Counted from the first letter of the stretch, positions 35,298 to 43,420 are shown. The stretch is DNA of 64,000 nucleotides from CAITSH01 sp964385505 (GCA_964385505.1 CAYLPI010000002.1:1-64000), one strand, 5' to 3'. Made by a program: numbers and translations. The notes: generated by a model not told the origin, from the letters alone.

Positions 35298-35490
35298 TGG
35301 CGTGTCTCAATCAGGGTATCGGTCCCGGCAAGTTACGCGTGCGCCTGTTTCTGGTATGTGCGCCAGGCAACATAGGCGGGAAAATAGACGATGGGAAAGG
35401 CTGGTTCAAAGCACTTTCTGCACGGCGGGAATCGGCCGGAAACGCCCTATCGGCGCGGGTTTACAGCAAGGGGGGCGGGCTTTGGGCGGC
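35298..35490. other. Intergenic region, no gene seen
   Basis: About 190 nt upstream of the helical protein gene. No coding sequence, repeat or clear promoter is recognised. Confidence 0.4.
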
Positions 35491-35878
35491 TTAGTCTGCC
35501 CGGGTCTTTGTAACGGTCGCCAGTGCATCGGCTTCGCGGCCCTTGTCGATCCGCTCCGGCAGTTTCACCGGTTTGATCGGCAGGTCGGCGATGCGCACCT
35601 TGAAGCGTTCGAGCGCGGTTTCGACCGCCGGGGCGACCGCCGGGGCGATGGCCGAGCCGATGACCGAGCCGATGGCCGAGCCGACCGAAACGATGCCGGC
35701 TTCGGCCGCGCCCATGATGCCTGGCGGGGTTTCAGCGTCGCGTCGATCAGCATCGAGCCGTCACCAGCAGGCCGGCGCGGTGAAGGGCGCGCCGGTGGTC
35801 GTGCAGCTCGGCGTAGGCGCCCGGCGGATCACCCTCATTGACGGGGATCTTCACCGCAACTTTTGCCGGAGCCGGCAT
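35491..35878 (-). pseudogene. Possible broken gene with glycine-zipper segment
   Basis: On the minus strand a frame starts at 35878 (PAPAKVAVKIPVNEGDPPGA) and stops after about 43 codons. A second frame continues to 35491 with VSVGSAIGSVIGSAIAPAVA, a glycine-zipper-like helix, then FKVRIADLPIKPVKLPERID. The join would need a frameshift near 35750. The middle carries a ccgagccgatg tandem repeat, which could have caused the shift. Alternatively the 74-residue second part is a separate small gene. The rest up to 36007 holds nothing I can name. Confidence 0.3.
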
Positions 35879-36007
35879 TTTTTATCGGTTTTTTGGCGCG
35901 CCCTTGTTGGGGCGGGCGCCTTTTGCCACTTGCTTTCTTGACGGCGGTTTTTTAGCTGCTGCTATCGAGCTGCGTGTTGCCGTTGCCGGCGCTGCGGCGA
36001 AACGCGG

Positions 36008-36997
36008 TTAATCGACGGTGATTTTCTTGGCGCGGATCAACTTGCCCCACTTCGCCTGTTCTTCGCGCATCAGTCGCGTCAGCCCCTCGGGGCTGCTGGC
36101 GACGATTTCTGCGCCCTGCTGCCCGAACTTTTCTTTCATGCCCGGCTCGGCCAGTATCTTGGTGATGGTGGTATGCAGCAAATCGACCAGTGGCTTGGGC
36201 ATTTGCGCCGGGCCGACGAGGCCGACCCAGGACTGCGTCTCGAAGCCCGGATAGGTCTCGGCGATGGCCGGCAGGCCGGGGTGCAGCGGCGATTGCGTCG
36301 GCGAACTCACCGCCAGCGCCACCAGTTTGCCGGCTTTGACGTTTGACTGGATGTTGCCGCCACCTTGCACCAGCATCACCTGCACCTGGCCGGCGATGAG
36401 ATCCTGGATGGCCGGGCCGCCGCCCTTGTAATGCACCGCCACCGTCTCGATGCCGGCAACATCCTTGAACAACTCGTAGGCGAGGCGGCTTGACGAGGCC
36501 GGGCCGGCGGAGCCGAAATTGAGTTGTGGGCCCTTGGTCTTGGCCAGCGCGACAAACTCCTTCACCGACTTTACGCCGAGGCTGGGGTGGACAAGCAGCA
36601 CCTGCGCCAGGCGCACCACCTGCATGATGGGCGTGAACTCCTTCAGCGGGTCGGGCACGTTCTTGAACAGGAAGCCGTTGATGGTGAACGAGTCGAACGA
36701 CACCAGCAGCGTGTAGCCGTCGGGTGCGGCCTGCGCCACCGCCGTCGAGCCTATTGCACCGCCGGCGCCGGCGCGGTTCTCGACCAGAAATTGCTGGCCG
36801 AACACCTCGGTCAGGCGCGCGGCGAGAATACGCGCGACGGTGTCGCTGGCGCCGCCGACGCTGGCCGGCACGATCAGGCGCACCGGCTTGGTCGGCCATG
36901 CCGCCTGCGCCTGTACGCCCGCGCTGAACATCGCTGCCGCGGCTGCGACGGCGCAAAGCGCGGCAAGCCTGCCCAAGAAATGTCGAAACGCCATCAT
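36008..36997 (-). CDS. Bug-family (TctC) periplasmic solute-binding protein
   Basis: A 329-residue protein with a signal peptide (LAALCAVAAAAAMFSAGVQA, residues about 11-30). WPTKPVRLIVPASVGGASDT at residues 34-53 is the classic Bug N-terminus (W-P-x-K-P-I-x-x-I-V-P-x-x-x-G-G-x-x-D), followed by VENRAGAGGAIGS and APDGYTLLV. These proteins bind carboxylates (tricarboxylates, aromatic acids, amino acids) for tripartite tricarboxylate transporters and are greatly expanded in Burkholderiales. No TctA/TctB genes are adjacent, so it is an orphan receptor, which is usual for the family. A second ATG lies one codon inside. Confidence 0.9.
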   Translation of the reverse strand: MMAFRHFLGRLAALCAVAAAAAMFSAGVQAQAAWPTKPVRLIVPASVGGASDTVARILAARLTEVFGQQFLVENRAGAGGAIGSTAVAQAAPDGYTLLVSFDSFTINGFLFKNVPDPLKEFTPIMQVVRLAQVLLVHPSLGVKSVKEFVALAKTKGPQLNFGSAGPASSSRLAYELFKDVAGIETVAVHYKGGGPAIQDLIAGQVQVMLVQGGGNIQSNVKAGKLVALAVSSPTQSPLHPGLPAIAETYPGFETQSWVGLVGPAQMPKPLVDLLHTTITKILAEPGMKEKFGQQGAEIVASSPEGLTRLMREEQAKWGKLIRAKKITVD

Positions 36998-37120
36998 CTG
37001 TGCTCTCTCCTGTGTTGATGCTGTGTTGTTGCTGTGTCGTTACGGGGACGCCGCGCGTCCGGCGGATATTATTCTGGCTGCATCCGGATTGAAGTCCGGC
37101 GTGCCCGCTGCCGGCGATTT

Positions 37121-37289
37121 ACGGATTGTCAGATCACGGATTGTCAGNNNNNNNNNNNNNNNNNNNNNNNNNNNNNNNNNNNNNNNNNNNNNNNNNNNNN
37201 NNNNNNNNNNNNNNNNNNNNNNNNNNNNNNNNNNNNNNNNNNNNNNNACGGATTGTCAGATCACGGATTGTCAGTTCACGGATTGTCAG
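37121..37289 (+). repeat. 15-nt tandem array interrupted by an assembly gap
   Basis: The unit acggattgtcagatc occurs twice before the gap (the second cut short) and about three times after it, with one ttc variant. The true copy number is unknown because the gap falls inside the array. Confidence 0.85.
37148..37247. other. Assembly gap (100 N)
   Basis: Exactly 100 N, the usual placeholder for a gap of unknown length, inside a tandem repeat. Distances across it should not be trusted. Confidence 0.95.
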
Positions 37290-37379
37290 ATGCGGATGCA
37301 GGCAACAGGCGGAAGTGTAACTTCTCGTCCCGCCGGCTGCCGCAGAATTTCTGGCCGCGAGCGCGGGGCAGATGCAGGT

Positions 37380-38228
37380 TCAGCGCGGCGGCGGGCATTC
37401 CCCCGGTTTTATCAACTGCCGGAGTTCGCCCGCGCCGATGCTGACGCCGAAGGGCGGAGCCGGAGCGATGGCGGTGGTGAGCGGTGCGCGCAGCGGACAA
37501 CGCGCCGTTTCGACCAGCTTGCCAAGCTCGAGCGCAATGACCCGCAGATTGCGCCGCGCCGTATCTGGAACCAGCAATCGCGTCTTGCCGCCAGGCGTCA
37601 GTGCCAGCGTCAGCGACAACGCCAGCTCGGGCGTGCCGTAGATGTGGTTGGAAAATCCGCCCAGTGCCGCGATTTCCACCAGCGCCGCACCCTCGCGCCG
37701 GTATACCTTCAGCGTGCCGCCGATGTGCGGTGTGATGACTGCCGCGATTTCGGCGCGGCCGTCACCGTCGAGGTCGGCGACACCCACCGGATTGAGCCAG
37801 CGCATCGGCGTGCCTATCGCCGCCGATTGCGCGTTGATGTGCAGCCGGCCGTCGTGCAGCGCGACCAAGGCGAGGCGCGCGCCCGCCTCGCGGCTGCTGA
37901 CAATGGTCAGCAATTGCGGCGCTTCGTCCGGTGCCAGCCTGACCAGCCGCGGCGCAATATCCTCGAATACCTCGTTGTCCGGCAGTTCGAGGCTGAGGCT
38001 GCGTCCGGCATCGGTGATGGCGAATATGCGCGCGTACTCGTGCGGCCTGCCGAGCGCGAAGTGGCCGTAGCGCGTGACCGGGTTCTCAAAGCGGCCCTGG
38101 CTGATGAATTCGGCGCCGGCAGCGGGCGCGACCAGCGCGCACACCAGGCCGGCGCAAAACAGCGCGGCGCGCCGAAGAAAAACCGGGGGCCGTCTGGAAA
38201 CCCTTGCCAGTCGGGCGTTTCCAGTCAT
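37380..38228 (-). CDS. Exported FG-GAP/VCBS-like repeat protein
   Basis: A 282-residue product if started at the ATG at 38228. A signal peptide follows (LFCAGLVCALVAPAAGAEFI). The mature part contains NPVGVADLDGDGRAEIAAVI, the D-x-D-G-D-G calcium-binding loop of FG-GAP repeats found in beta-propellers such as integrins, and a less regular propeller pattern elsewhere. The first 12 codons lie inside a copy of the 31-nt repeat (38194-38224), so this start may be secondary; a later start at the signal peptide is possible. Function is unknown. Its 5' end abuts the higA stop (5 nt). Confidence 0.65.
   Translation of the reverse strand: MTGNARLARVSRRPPVFLRRAALFCAGLVCALVAPAAGAEFISQGRFENPVTRYGHFALGRPHEYARIFAITDAGRSLSLELPDNEVFEDIAPRLVRLAPDEAPQLLTIVSSREAGARLALVALHDGRLHINAQSAAIGTPMRWLNPVGVADLDGDGRAEIAAVITPHIGGTLKVYRREGAALVEIAALGGFSNHIYGTPELALSLTLALTPGGKTRLLVPDTARRNLRVIALELGKLVETARCPLRAPLTTAIAPAPPFGVSIGAGELRQLIKPGECPPPR
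38194..38224. repeat. 31-nt repeat family, copy b
   Basis: Reads ctggaaacccttgccag then tcgggcgtttccag; on the other strand this is CTGGAAACGCCCG then ACTGGCAAGGGTTTCCAG, the best match to the family consensus. It lies 9 nt past the stop of higA and inside the start of the FG-GAP-like gene. Confidence 0.75.
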
Positions 38229-38232
38229 TGAA

Positions 38233-38526
38233 TCAGGCTGCGGTGAGCCGAACTTTGCTGACCTTACCCAGATTGACGCGCTGCTTCGTCTGCCACAGAT
38301 CATGGTTGTATTGCATCGCCAGCCAGCTCTCAGGCGAGCGGCCAAGCGCCTTGGCGAGACGCAAGGCCATTTCAGGGCTGATACTGCTGGCGCCGGTCAG
38401 AACCCGATGCAGGGTTGATGCAGCGACTCCAAGTTTTGCGGCCAACTCGCGGCCGCTGAGATGGTTTGGTTCGAGATACACCGCAGTAATGAACTCACCG
38501 GGATGGGGGGGATTGTGCATGCTCAT
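38233..38526 (-). CDS. higA: HigA antitoxin (XRE helix-turn-helix)
   Basis: A 97-residue protein of the HigA/VapI addiction-module family. It begins HNPPHPGEFI, the P-x-H-P-G-E motif of HigA, and has a helix-turn-helix at about residues 23-55 (LSGRELAAKLGVAASTLHRV). HigA binds and neutralises HigB and represses the higBA promoter. The gene follows the toxin with a one-base TGATG overlap, the toxin-first order typical of higBA. A copy of the 31-nt repeat sits 9 nt beyond its stop. Confidence 0.93.
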   Translation of the reverse strand: MSMHNPPHPGEFITAVYLEPNHLSGRELAAKLGVAASTLHRVLTGASSISPEMALRLAKALGRSPESWLAMQYNHDLWQTKQRVNLGKVSKVRLTAA

Positions 38527-38804
38527 CAGTGGTAGTCCTCGTAGTGCAATACAAACACCTGTCGGTCCCTGGATTCAAACGTCAAGCGCCAGTTGCCGTT
38601 CACCCACACCGACCGGCGGCGCGGATCGTGCCCCTTGAGCGCATGCAAACGAAATCCAGGAATATTCATATCGTCCACGGTCTGGGCCGTATCCAGCGCC
38701 GCCAGTAACATCCGGAGTCGCGCGGCATGGTGCGGCTCAATTCCCGCCTTGCTGCCGGAGGAGAAGAACTTCTCCAGTCCTTTGTGCTGGAACGACCGAA
38801 TCAT
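38526..38804 (-). CDS. higB: HigB toxin (RelE-type mRNA interferase)
   Basis: A 92-residue protein, the exact size usual for HigB. ATG at 38804 (IRSFQHKGLEKFF) matches the conserved start; upstream codons are outside the family. Later motifs are HAARLRMLLAALDTA, GFRLHALKGHDPRRRSVWVN and WRLTFESRDRQVFVLHYEDY, including the basic catalytic residues and the C-terminal DYH end. HigB cuts translated mRNA at the ribosome. It is first gene of the toxin-antitoxin operon; its upstream region has the 31-nt repeat at 38867-38897. Confidence 0.93.
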   Translation of the reverse strand: MIRSFQHKGLEKFFSSGSKAGIEPHHAARLRMLLAALDTAQTVDDMNIPGFRLHALKGHDPRRRSVWVNGNWRLTFESRDRQVFVLHYEDYH

Positions 38805-38866
38805 GCCGGAATGATACGGTGTTGCGCAGTACGCAACAAGCACATGCGCTTGTGCCGGTGGCCCGC

Positions 38867-38897
38867 CTGGAAACGCCCGCCAGTCGGACGTTTCCAG
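38867..38897. repeat. 31-nt repeat family, copy c
   Basis: Reads CTGGAAACGCCCG then CCAGTCGGACGTTTCCAG, with perfect 8-bp arms tggaaacg and cgtttcca. It lies 13 nt beyond the stop of the MFS gene and about 60 nt upstream of higB, so it could act as a terminator-like hairpin. Confidence 0.75.
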
Positions 38898-38909
38898 CCA
38901 TCGCCGCTT

Positions 38910-40082
38910 TCAGATACGGCTTTTTTTCCATATCGCACCGATGACGAGCAACACCGCCCCCAGCGCCACCGTCGCGCCCGCCGCCAGTAACGGCAGGTCA
39001 AAGCCGCGATCACCGGCGAGAGCCCCGGCGGCGACCGGGCCGAGGATTTGCCCGAGGCCGAAGGCGGCAGTCAGCGTGCCGATGAGCTTGCCGCTTTGCG
39101 CCGGGGCGATGCGCGCGGCGAGGTTGAAGGCGAGCAGGGTGATGCCGGCGAAGGTGCCGCCGAAGGTGAAGGCGGCGCCGAGCGCCGCGGCGAGGCTGTC
39201 CGAGAGCACCGGCAGTACGATGCCTATGGCTTGCACGAGGTGGGCGGCGATCAGCGCTTTCAAGGGGCCGGTACGCTTGTTGACGGCGCTCCAGAACATC
39301 GCCGAGGGCGCCGCAGTCAGGCCGACCGCGACCCAGGTGTATTCGCCGAAGGCCGACAGTCCGGGCGTGTTCTTGACGATGGCGACGAGGAAGGTGCCGC
39401 TGACGATATAGCCGAGGCCCTCGAAAAAATAGGCGAGCGTCAGCAGGCTGATCGGAAAGACGATCAGCGGCAGCGCCGTCGCGCCGGACGCGGACGCCGT
39501 TACGCCCGGCGGGCGCACCGCCGGCGGTTTGGGAATGACCCAGCACAGCGGCAGCAGCGCGACGCAAATAAACGCCATCGCGGTCCAGCCGCCGTGCCAG
39601 CCGAGCGTGTCGCCGGTCCAAGCCAGCAGCAGCCCCGACAGCGCGATGCCGGTGCCGACGCCGGCGAAATGAATGCCCATGCGCGATTCGCTGCCGGTCG
39701 CTTGCAGCGACTGCATCACCAGCGTGCCGGCGATGACGAACACGCCGGCACTGGCAATGCCGCTGACAAAGCGCAGCGCCAGCCACACCGAGGTGTGGTC
39801 GCTCCAGGCCATCGCCGCGGTGCTGACGATGCTGGTGACGAGGCTCGCGCGCAGCAGCATCCGGCGGTCAAAGTGCGCCGCGATGAAAGTGCAGGCGAGC
39901 GCGCCGAGAAAGTAGCCGACGTAGTTGCTCGAGGCGAGGAGGCCGGCAAAGGCGTTGCCGTAACCGAAGGTGCGCTGCATCGCCGGCAACAGTGGCGTGA
40001 AGGCGAAGCGGCCGATGCCCATGGCGATAATGAGGCAGCAGACGCCGCCCAGCAGCGCGCGGTTCTCCCGGTTGGAATTCAT
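38910..40082 (-). CDS. MFS transporter, YbfB/YjiJ family
   Basis: A 390-residue, 12-span transporter. The opening ALLGGVCCLIIAMGIGRFAF and TPLLPAMQRTFGYGNAFAGL match the YbfB/YjiJ branch of the major facilitator superfamily, as do LASSNYVGYFLGAL and the GRFA-x-T-P motif. It probably exports a small organic molecule; no substrate is known for most members. It stands alone, upstream of the higBA module and read in the same direction. Confidence 0.85.
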   Translation of the reverse strand: MNSNRENRALLGGVCCLIIAMGIGRFAFTPLLPAMQRTFGYGNAFAGLLASSNYVGYFLGALACTFIAAHFDRRMLLRASLVTSIVSTAAMAWSDHTSVWLALRFVSGIASAGVFVIAGTLVMQSLQATGSESRMGIHFAGVGTGIALSGLLLAWTGDTLGWHGGWTAMAFICVALLPLCWVIPKPPAVRPPGVTASASGATALPLIVFPISLLTLAYFFEGLGYIVSGTFLVAIVKNTPGLSAFGEYTWVAVGLTAAPSAMFWSAVNKRTGPLKALIAAHLVQAIGIVLPVLSDSLAAALGAAFTFGGTFAGITLLAFNLAARIAPAQSGKLIGTLTAAFGLGQILGPVAAGALAGDRGFDLPLLAAGATVALGAVLLVIGAIWKKSRI

Positions 40083-40107
40083 TTCATGAATATCAAAATT
40101 TCCGTTT

Positions 40108-40194
40108 GAGGTGAGCCTGTCGAATCACATGTGTGAGTGGCCGGAACGACGGCCCTTCGATGCTTCGACAATGCCCAGCATCGGGGCGAACGGC
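40108..40194. repeat. REP-like palindrome, intergenic copy
   Basis: Left half gtgagcctgtcgaatcac, right half cccttcgatgcttcgaca and on to gggcgaacgg. It is a diverged copy of the element found inside the gene at 30991-31046. Confidence 0.65.
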
Positions 40195-40240
40195 GTTTAT
40201 GAATTGGGTCCTAATCAAGCCCGCACCTTGGCCGCCAGGT

Positions 40241-40624
40241 TCAGGCGGCCCGCAGGACCGCCGCTGCGAGCAGCGCCCAGGCGATGATCCACGCCGCGCC
40301 GCCTATCGGTGTCACGGCGCCCAGCCAGCGCATGCCGGTCAGCGCCAGCACATACAGGCTGGCGCAAAACAGCACGATGCCGGCGGCCATCAGCCAGCCC
40401 GACCATTTGAGCAGCGCGGATTCGGGCAGGTGGATGGCGATGATACCGAGCAGCAGCAGCCCCAGCGCGTGATAGAAGTGGTATTCGACTGCGGTGCGAT
40501 ACACCGCCATCATGTCGGCGTCGAGCCTGGCCTTGAGGCCGTGCGCACCGAATGCGCCGAGGCCCACCGCGAACATCATCGCCAGGCTGCCGAGCAGCAG
40601 GAAAATCTTTGCCGACTGCGGCAT
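40241..40624 (-). CDS. DUF423 membrane protein
   Basis: A 127-residue protein with four hydrophobic spans. The segments FAVGLGAFGAHGLKARL, YRTAVEYHFYHALGLLLLG and GAVTPIGGAAWIIAWALLA are the conserved blocks of DUF423 (YgdD family), inner-membrane proteins of unknown role. The start at 40624 overlaps the stop of the GlcG/HbpS gene as TGATG, so the two genes form a coupled pair. Confidence 0.85.
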   Translation of the reverse strand: MPQSAKIFLLLGSLAMMFAVGLGAFGAHGLKARLDADMMAVYRTAVEYHFYHALGLLLLGIIAIHLPESALLKWSGWLMAAGIVLFCASLYVLALTGMRWLGAVTPIGGAAWIIAWALLAAAVLRAA

Positions 40625-41133
40625 CAGAACTCCAGTGCGTCGCTGACCGCGGCGATACCGGCCCTGGCGCAGGTGTCGTCGTTGTCGCCGCCGGGTGCGC
40701 CCGATACGCCGATTCCGCCGAGCACCTGGCCGGCCGCATCGATGGTCAGTCCGCCGCCGACGGCGACGACGCGCGGCAGGTGACGGATGCCGCTCGCCGC
40801 CTGTCCGGGCTGGGTCTGTTTCGCCAGTTCGGTGGTGGGGGTGCGAAAGCTCACCGCAGTCCAGGCCTTGCCGGTGGCGGTCTCTGGCGTGTGCGCACCG
40901 GCGAAGCGGTCGCGCAGCATGACGATGGGCGTGCCGCTGCGATCGGCCACCACCACCGCCGCCTGCCAGCCGCTGTCGCGGCATTTTTTCAGCGCCGCCT
41001 GCGCCGCCTTGAGTGCGGTCTCCGGGGTCAGCGTCCTGAAGGCAAGCGTGGCTTGCTCATTGGTGTTGGCGGTTTGCGCTGCGGCGGTGCCGCATAGCAG
41101 CAGTGCGGCGACAAGACTTGCGATCATGCGCAT
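40624..41133 (-). CDS. Exported GlcG/HbpS-family protein (DUF336)
   Basis: A 169-residue protein with a signal peptide (IASLVAALLLCGTAAAQ). The mature domain is GlcG/HbpS-like: TPETALKAAQAALKKCRDSG, VVVADRSGTPIVMLRDRFAG, and VGGGLTIDAAGQVLGGIGVS followed by GAPGGDNDDTCARAGIAA. HbpS binds haem and iron and senses redox stress; other members occur in glycolate loci. Being exported here, it might bind haem or a metabolite in the periplasm. It is first gene of a two-gene unit with DUF423. Confidence 0.85.
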   Translation of the reverse strand: MRMIASLVAALLLCGTAAAQTANTNEQATLAFRTLTPETALKAAQAALKKCRDSGWQAAVVVADRSGTPIVMLRDRFAGAHTPETATGKAWTAVSFRTPTTELAKQTQPGQAASGIRHLPRVVAVGGGLTIDAAGQVLGGIGVSGAPGGDNDDTCARAGIAAVSDALEF

Positions 41134-41195
41134 GGGGCCTCCTTTGTATGTGCAGTCCAGGGGGGAATTCTTGTGACAACGTCGTTGGTCGCCCC

Positions 41196-41284
41196 CGTCA
41201 TTCCCGCGAAAAGGGGGAATCGTTTCGAGTGTAACGCATCAACCAGGCGTTTAAAAACAGGCTCCCGCTTTCGCGGCAACGACG
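41196..41284. repeat. Dispersed palindrome of the CGTCATTCCCGCGAAA type
   Basis: Left arm ccgtcattcccgcgaaaa then gggggaatcg; right arm ggctcccgctttcgcgg then caacgacg. It lies between the divergent GlcG/HbpS and MaoC genes. This is a fourth palindromic family, distinct from the GTCATTCCGAG one. Confidence 0.65.
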
Positions 41285-41321
41285 AAGCGGGGCACAACGC
41301 AGTTTCATGGGAAAATGAGTC

Positions 41322-41783
41322 ATGCCTGCCGTCTTGATCCCCGACCTTGCTGCGCTGAAAGACCTTGTCGGCAAGGATGTCGCTGTCACCGACTGGGTCG
41401 AGATTTCGCAGGCGCGTATCGACCGGTTCGCCGAGGCCACCGAAGACCGGCAGTGGATACATGTCGATCCGGCGCGCGCCGCGGCCGAATCGCCGTTCGG
41501 TTCGACCATCGCCCACGGCTTTCTGACGCTATCGCTGCTGCCGCATTTTCTTGCCCTGGCGCTGCGCATGGAGGGTGTTCGCATGGGCGTCAACTACGGC
41601 CTCAACCGCATTCGTTTTACCGCGCCGGTACCCGTGGGCTCAAGGCTGCGCGCGGGTTTTACGCTGGCCGCAGTCGAGGACATTGCCGGCGGCGCGCAGA
41701 CCACCTGGAGCGTCGCCATCGAGCGCGAGGGTTCGGACAAACCGGTGTGCGTGGCCGAATGGCTGACGCGCCGTTATGCATAA
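41322..41783 (+). CDS. MaoC-like (R)-specific enoyl-CoA hydratase
   Basis: A 153-residue single hot-dog domain. The hydratase-2 motif is ATEDRQWIHVDPARA with catalytic D42 and H47, followed by GSTIAHGFLTLSLLP, the usual second block. The family hydrates trans-2-enoyl-CoA to (R)-3-hydroxyacyl-CoA, linking beta-oxidation to polyhydroxyalkanoate synthesis, or acts on other CoA thioesters. No PHA gene is nearby. It precedes the SnoaL-like and aldo/keto reductase genes but is separated from them by the octamer array. Confidence 0.88.
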   Translation: MPAVLIPDLAALKDLVGKDVAVTDWVEISQARIDRFAEATEDRQWIHVDPARAAAESPFGSTIAHGFLTLSLLPHFLALALRMEGVRMGVNYGLNRIRFTAPVPVGSRLRAGFTLAAVEDIAGGAQTTWSVAIEREGSDKPVCVAEWLTRRYA

Positions 41784-41802
41784 CCGCGACGCTGCTGTCG
41801 CG

Positions 41803-41880
41803 CCTTCGCACCTTCACACCTTCACACCTTCGCACCTTCGCACTTTCGCACTTTCGCACTTTCACTCCTTCACTGCCTTC
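41803..41880 (+). repeat. Octanucleotide tandem array 1 (CGCACYTT)
   Basis: About nine units of the form cgcacctt, cacacctt or cgcacttt fill the gap between the MaoC and SnoaL-like genes. On the minus strand the unit reads gcgaaagt, close to the gcgaatgt unit of the array at 45505-45599. Confidence 0.85.
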
Positions 41881-41888
41881 GGGCTGAC

Positions 41889-42371
41889 ATGAAAAAAAAT
41901 CCCAACGCCCTGCTGCTTGAACGCTTTTACGAGGCCTTCCGCCGTTGTGATGCCGCCGCGATGGCCGCCTGCTATCACGCCGACTGCACTTTTACCGACC
42001 CGGTGTTCCAACTCTTGCAAGGCGAGCAGGTCGGCGCCATGTGGAAAATGCTGTGCAGCCGCGCGCGTAATCTGACGCTCGAGTTGTCGGACATCGAGGC
42101 GGGTAATAATTCGGGACGCGCGCACTGGGAGGCGCGCTACATCTTTTCGCAGACCGGCTTGCCGGTGCACAACGTCATCGAAGCGGCCTTCACCTTTCGC
42201 GACGGACTGATCCTGCGCCATGTGGACCGCTTTGACCTGTGGCGCTGGGCGGGGCAGGCGATGGGCGTCAAGGGCAAGTTGTTTGGCCGGCTGCCGCTGG
42301 TGCAGAACAAGATTCGCGCCAATGCCATGCGCGGCCTGGAGAAATTCATGCTGGAAGAAAAGGCAAAATGA
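41889..42371 (+). CDS. SnoaL-like/NTF2-fold protein
   Basis: A 160-residue protein with an NTF2-like (cystatin/SnoaL) fold: LERFYEAFRRCDAAAMAACY, then HADCTFTDPVF, HWEARYIFSQTGLPVHNVIE and AAFTFRDGLILRHVDRFDLW. These proteins are cyclases, isomerases or binding proteins with varied substrates; the W/D/H residues in the cone suggest an active pocket, but no substrate can be named. Its stop overlaps the aldo/keto reductase start as ATGA, so the two are coupled. Confidence 0.8.
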   Translation: MKKNPNALLLERFYEAFRRCDAAAMAACYHADCTFTDPVFQLLQGEQVGAMWKMLCSRARNLTLELSDIEAGNNSGRAHWEARYIFSQTGLPVHNVIEAAFTFRDGLILRHVDRFDLWRWAGQAMGVKGKLFGRLPLVQNKIRANAMRGLEKFMLEEKAK

Positions 42372-43420
42372 AATACAACACCATAGGCGGGGGCGATGGC
42401 ACGCTGAACGTGTCGGAAATCTGCCTCGGCAGCATGACCTGGGGCGAGCAGAACAGCGAAGCCGAGGCGCATGCGCAACTCGATTACGCCGTGGCGCAGG
42501 GTGTCAATTTCATTGATACCGCTGAAATGTATCCGGTGCCGCCGCGCGCCGAGACGGGCACCCGCACCGAGACTTACATCGGCACCTGGCTCCGCCGGCG
42601 CCAGCGCGACCAGCTGGTGATGGCGAGCAAGGTCGCCGGCCCGGGCCGGCGCGACTGGCTGCGCGGCGGCAAGACCGCCCTCATCTTCGAGAACATCACC
42701 GAGGCCTGTGACGACAGCCTGCGCCGCCTGCAGACCGATTACCTTGACCTCTACCAGATTCACTGGCCGGCGCGCAACGTACAGAGCTTCGGCGCCACCG
42801 GCTACGACCCGGATAAGGAAAAAGACGACAAGGACAGCTCGCCGATACTCGGCCAGATCGAAGCCATGGCCGCGCTGATCAAGGCTGGCAAGATACGCAA
42901 CTACGGCTTGTCGAACGAAACGGCCTGGGGTATTTGCGAGTTCTGCCGCCTCGCCGACCTGCATGGCCTGCCGCGCCCGCTCTCGACGCAGAACGTCTAT
43001 AACCTGGTCAGCCGCCAGTTTGATCTGGATCTGGCCGAGGTGAGCTTTCGTCAGAAGATGCCGCTGCTCGCCTACAGCCCGCTCGCCGGCGGCAAACTCT
43101 CGGGCAAGTATCGCAACGGGGCGAAGCCCGCGGGCGCGCGCTTCACCTTGTTTCCGGACTTCCAGTTGCGCAACCAGCGGCCGGCGGTCGATCCGGCGGC
43201 GGACGAATACGCCGCCATCGCCGCCGCGCGCGGCCTCGCGCCCGGGCAGATGGCGATCGCCTTTGTGCGCCAGCGCTGGTTTGTCGCGGCCACCATCATC
43301 GGCACGACCAGCATGGCCCAGCTCGAGCGCAACATCGCCGCGGCGACGCTGACGCTCGATGCCGACACGCTGGCCGCGATTGACGCCGTGCATGCGCGCT
43401 ACTCCACGCCGGCACCCTGA
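42368..43420 (+). CDS. Aldo/keto reductase (Tas-like)
   Basis: A 350-residue AKR. ATG at 42368 overlaps the upstream stop as ATGA. The tetrad is D50 and Y55 (FIDTAEMYPV), K88 (MASKVAG) and H132 (QIHWPAR). The FIDTAEMYPVP-x-x-x-E-T-x-G-x-T-E motif and the ASKV-x-G-P segment mark the Tas/YajO-like branch. The central insertion DPDKEKDDKDSSPILGQI is also typical. It reduces small aldehydes or ketones with NADPH. The stop overlaps the DUF3301 gene as TGATG. Confidence 0.9.
   Translation: MKYNTIGGGDGTLNVSEICLGSMTWGEQNSEAEAHAQLDYAVAQGVNFIDTAEMYPVPPRAETGTRTETYIGTWLRRRQRDQLVMASKVAGPGRRDWLRGGKTALIFENITEACDDSLRRLQTDYLDLYQIHWPARNVQSFGATGYDPDKEKDDKDSSPILGQIEAMAALIKAGKIRNYGLSNETAWGICEFCRLADLHGLPRPLSTQNVYNLVSRQFDLDLAEVSFRQKMPLLAYSPLAGGKLSGKYRNGAKPAGARFTLFPDFQLRNQRPAVDPAADEYAAIAAARGLAPGQMAIAFVRQRWFVAATIIGTTSMAQLERNIAAATLTLDADTLAAIDAVHARYSTPAP

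Larger units (their letters stand above)
36998..37379. other. Intergenic region with assembly gap
   Basis: Between the Bug gene and the convergent FG-GAP-like gene. It contains short tgctgtgt repeats near 37018-37036, the 15-nt tandem array at 37121-37289, and a run of 100 N. No gene is seen in the known bases. Confidence 0.6.

Noticed and set aside
41803..41880. CRISPR array
   Set aside because: The 8-nt units follow each other without spacers and no cas genes are present. The same holds for 45505-45599 and 37121-37289.
42137..43393. Minus-strand open frame of 418 codons
   Set aside because: Antisense to the aldo/keto reductase with its intact catalytic tetrad.
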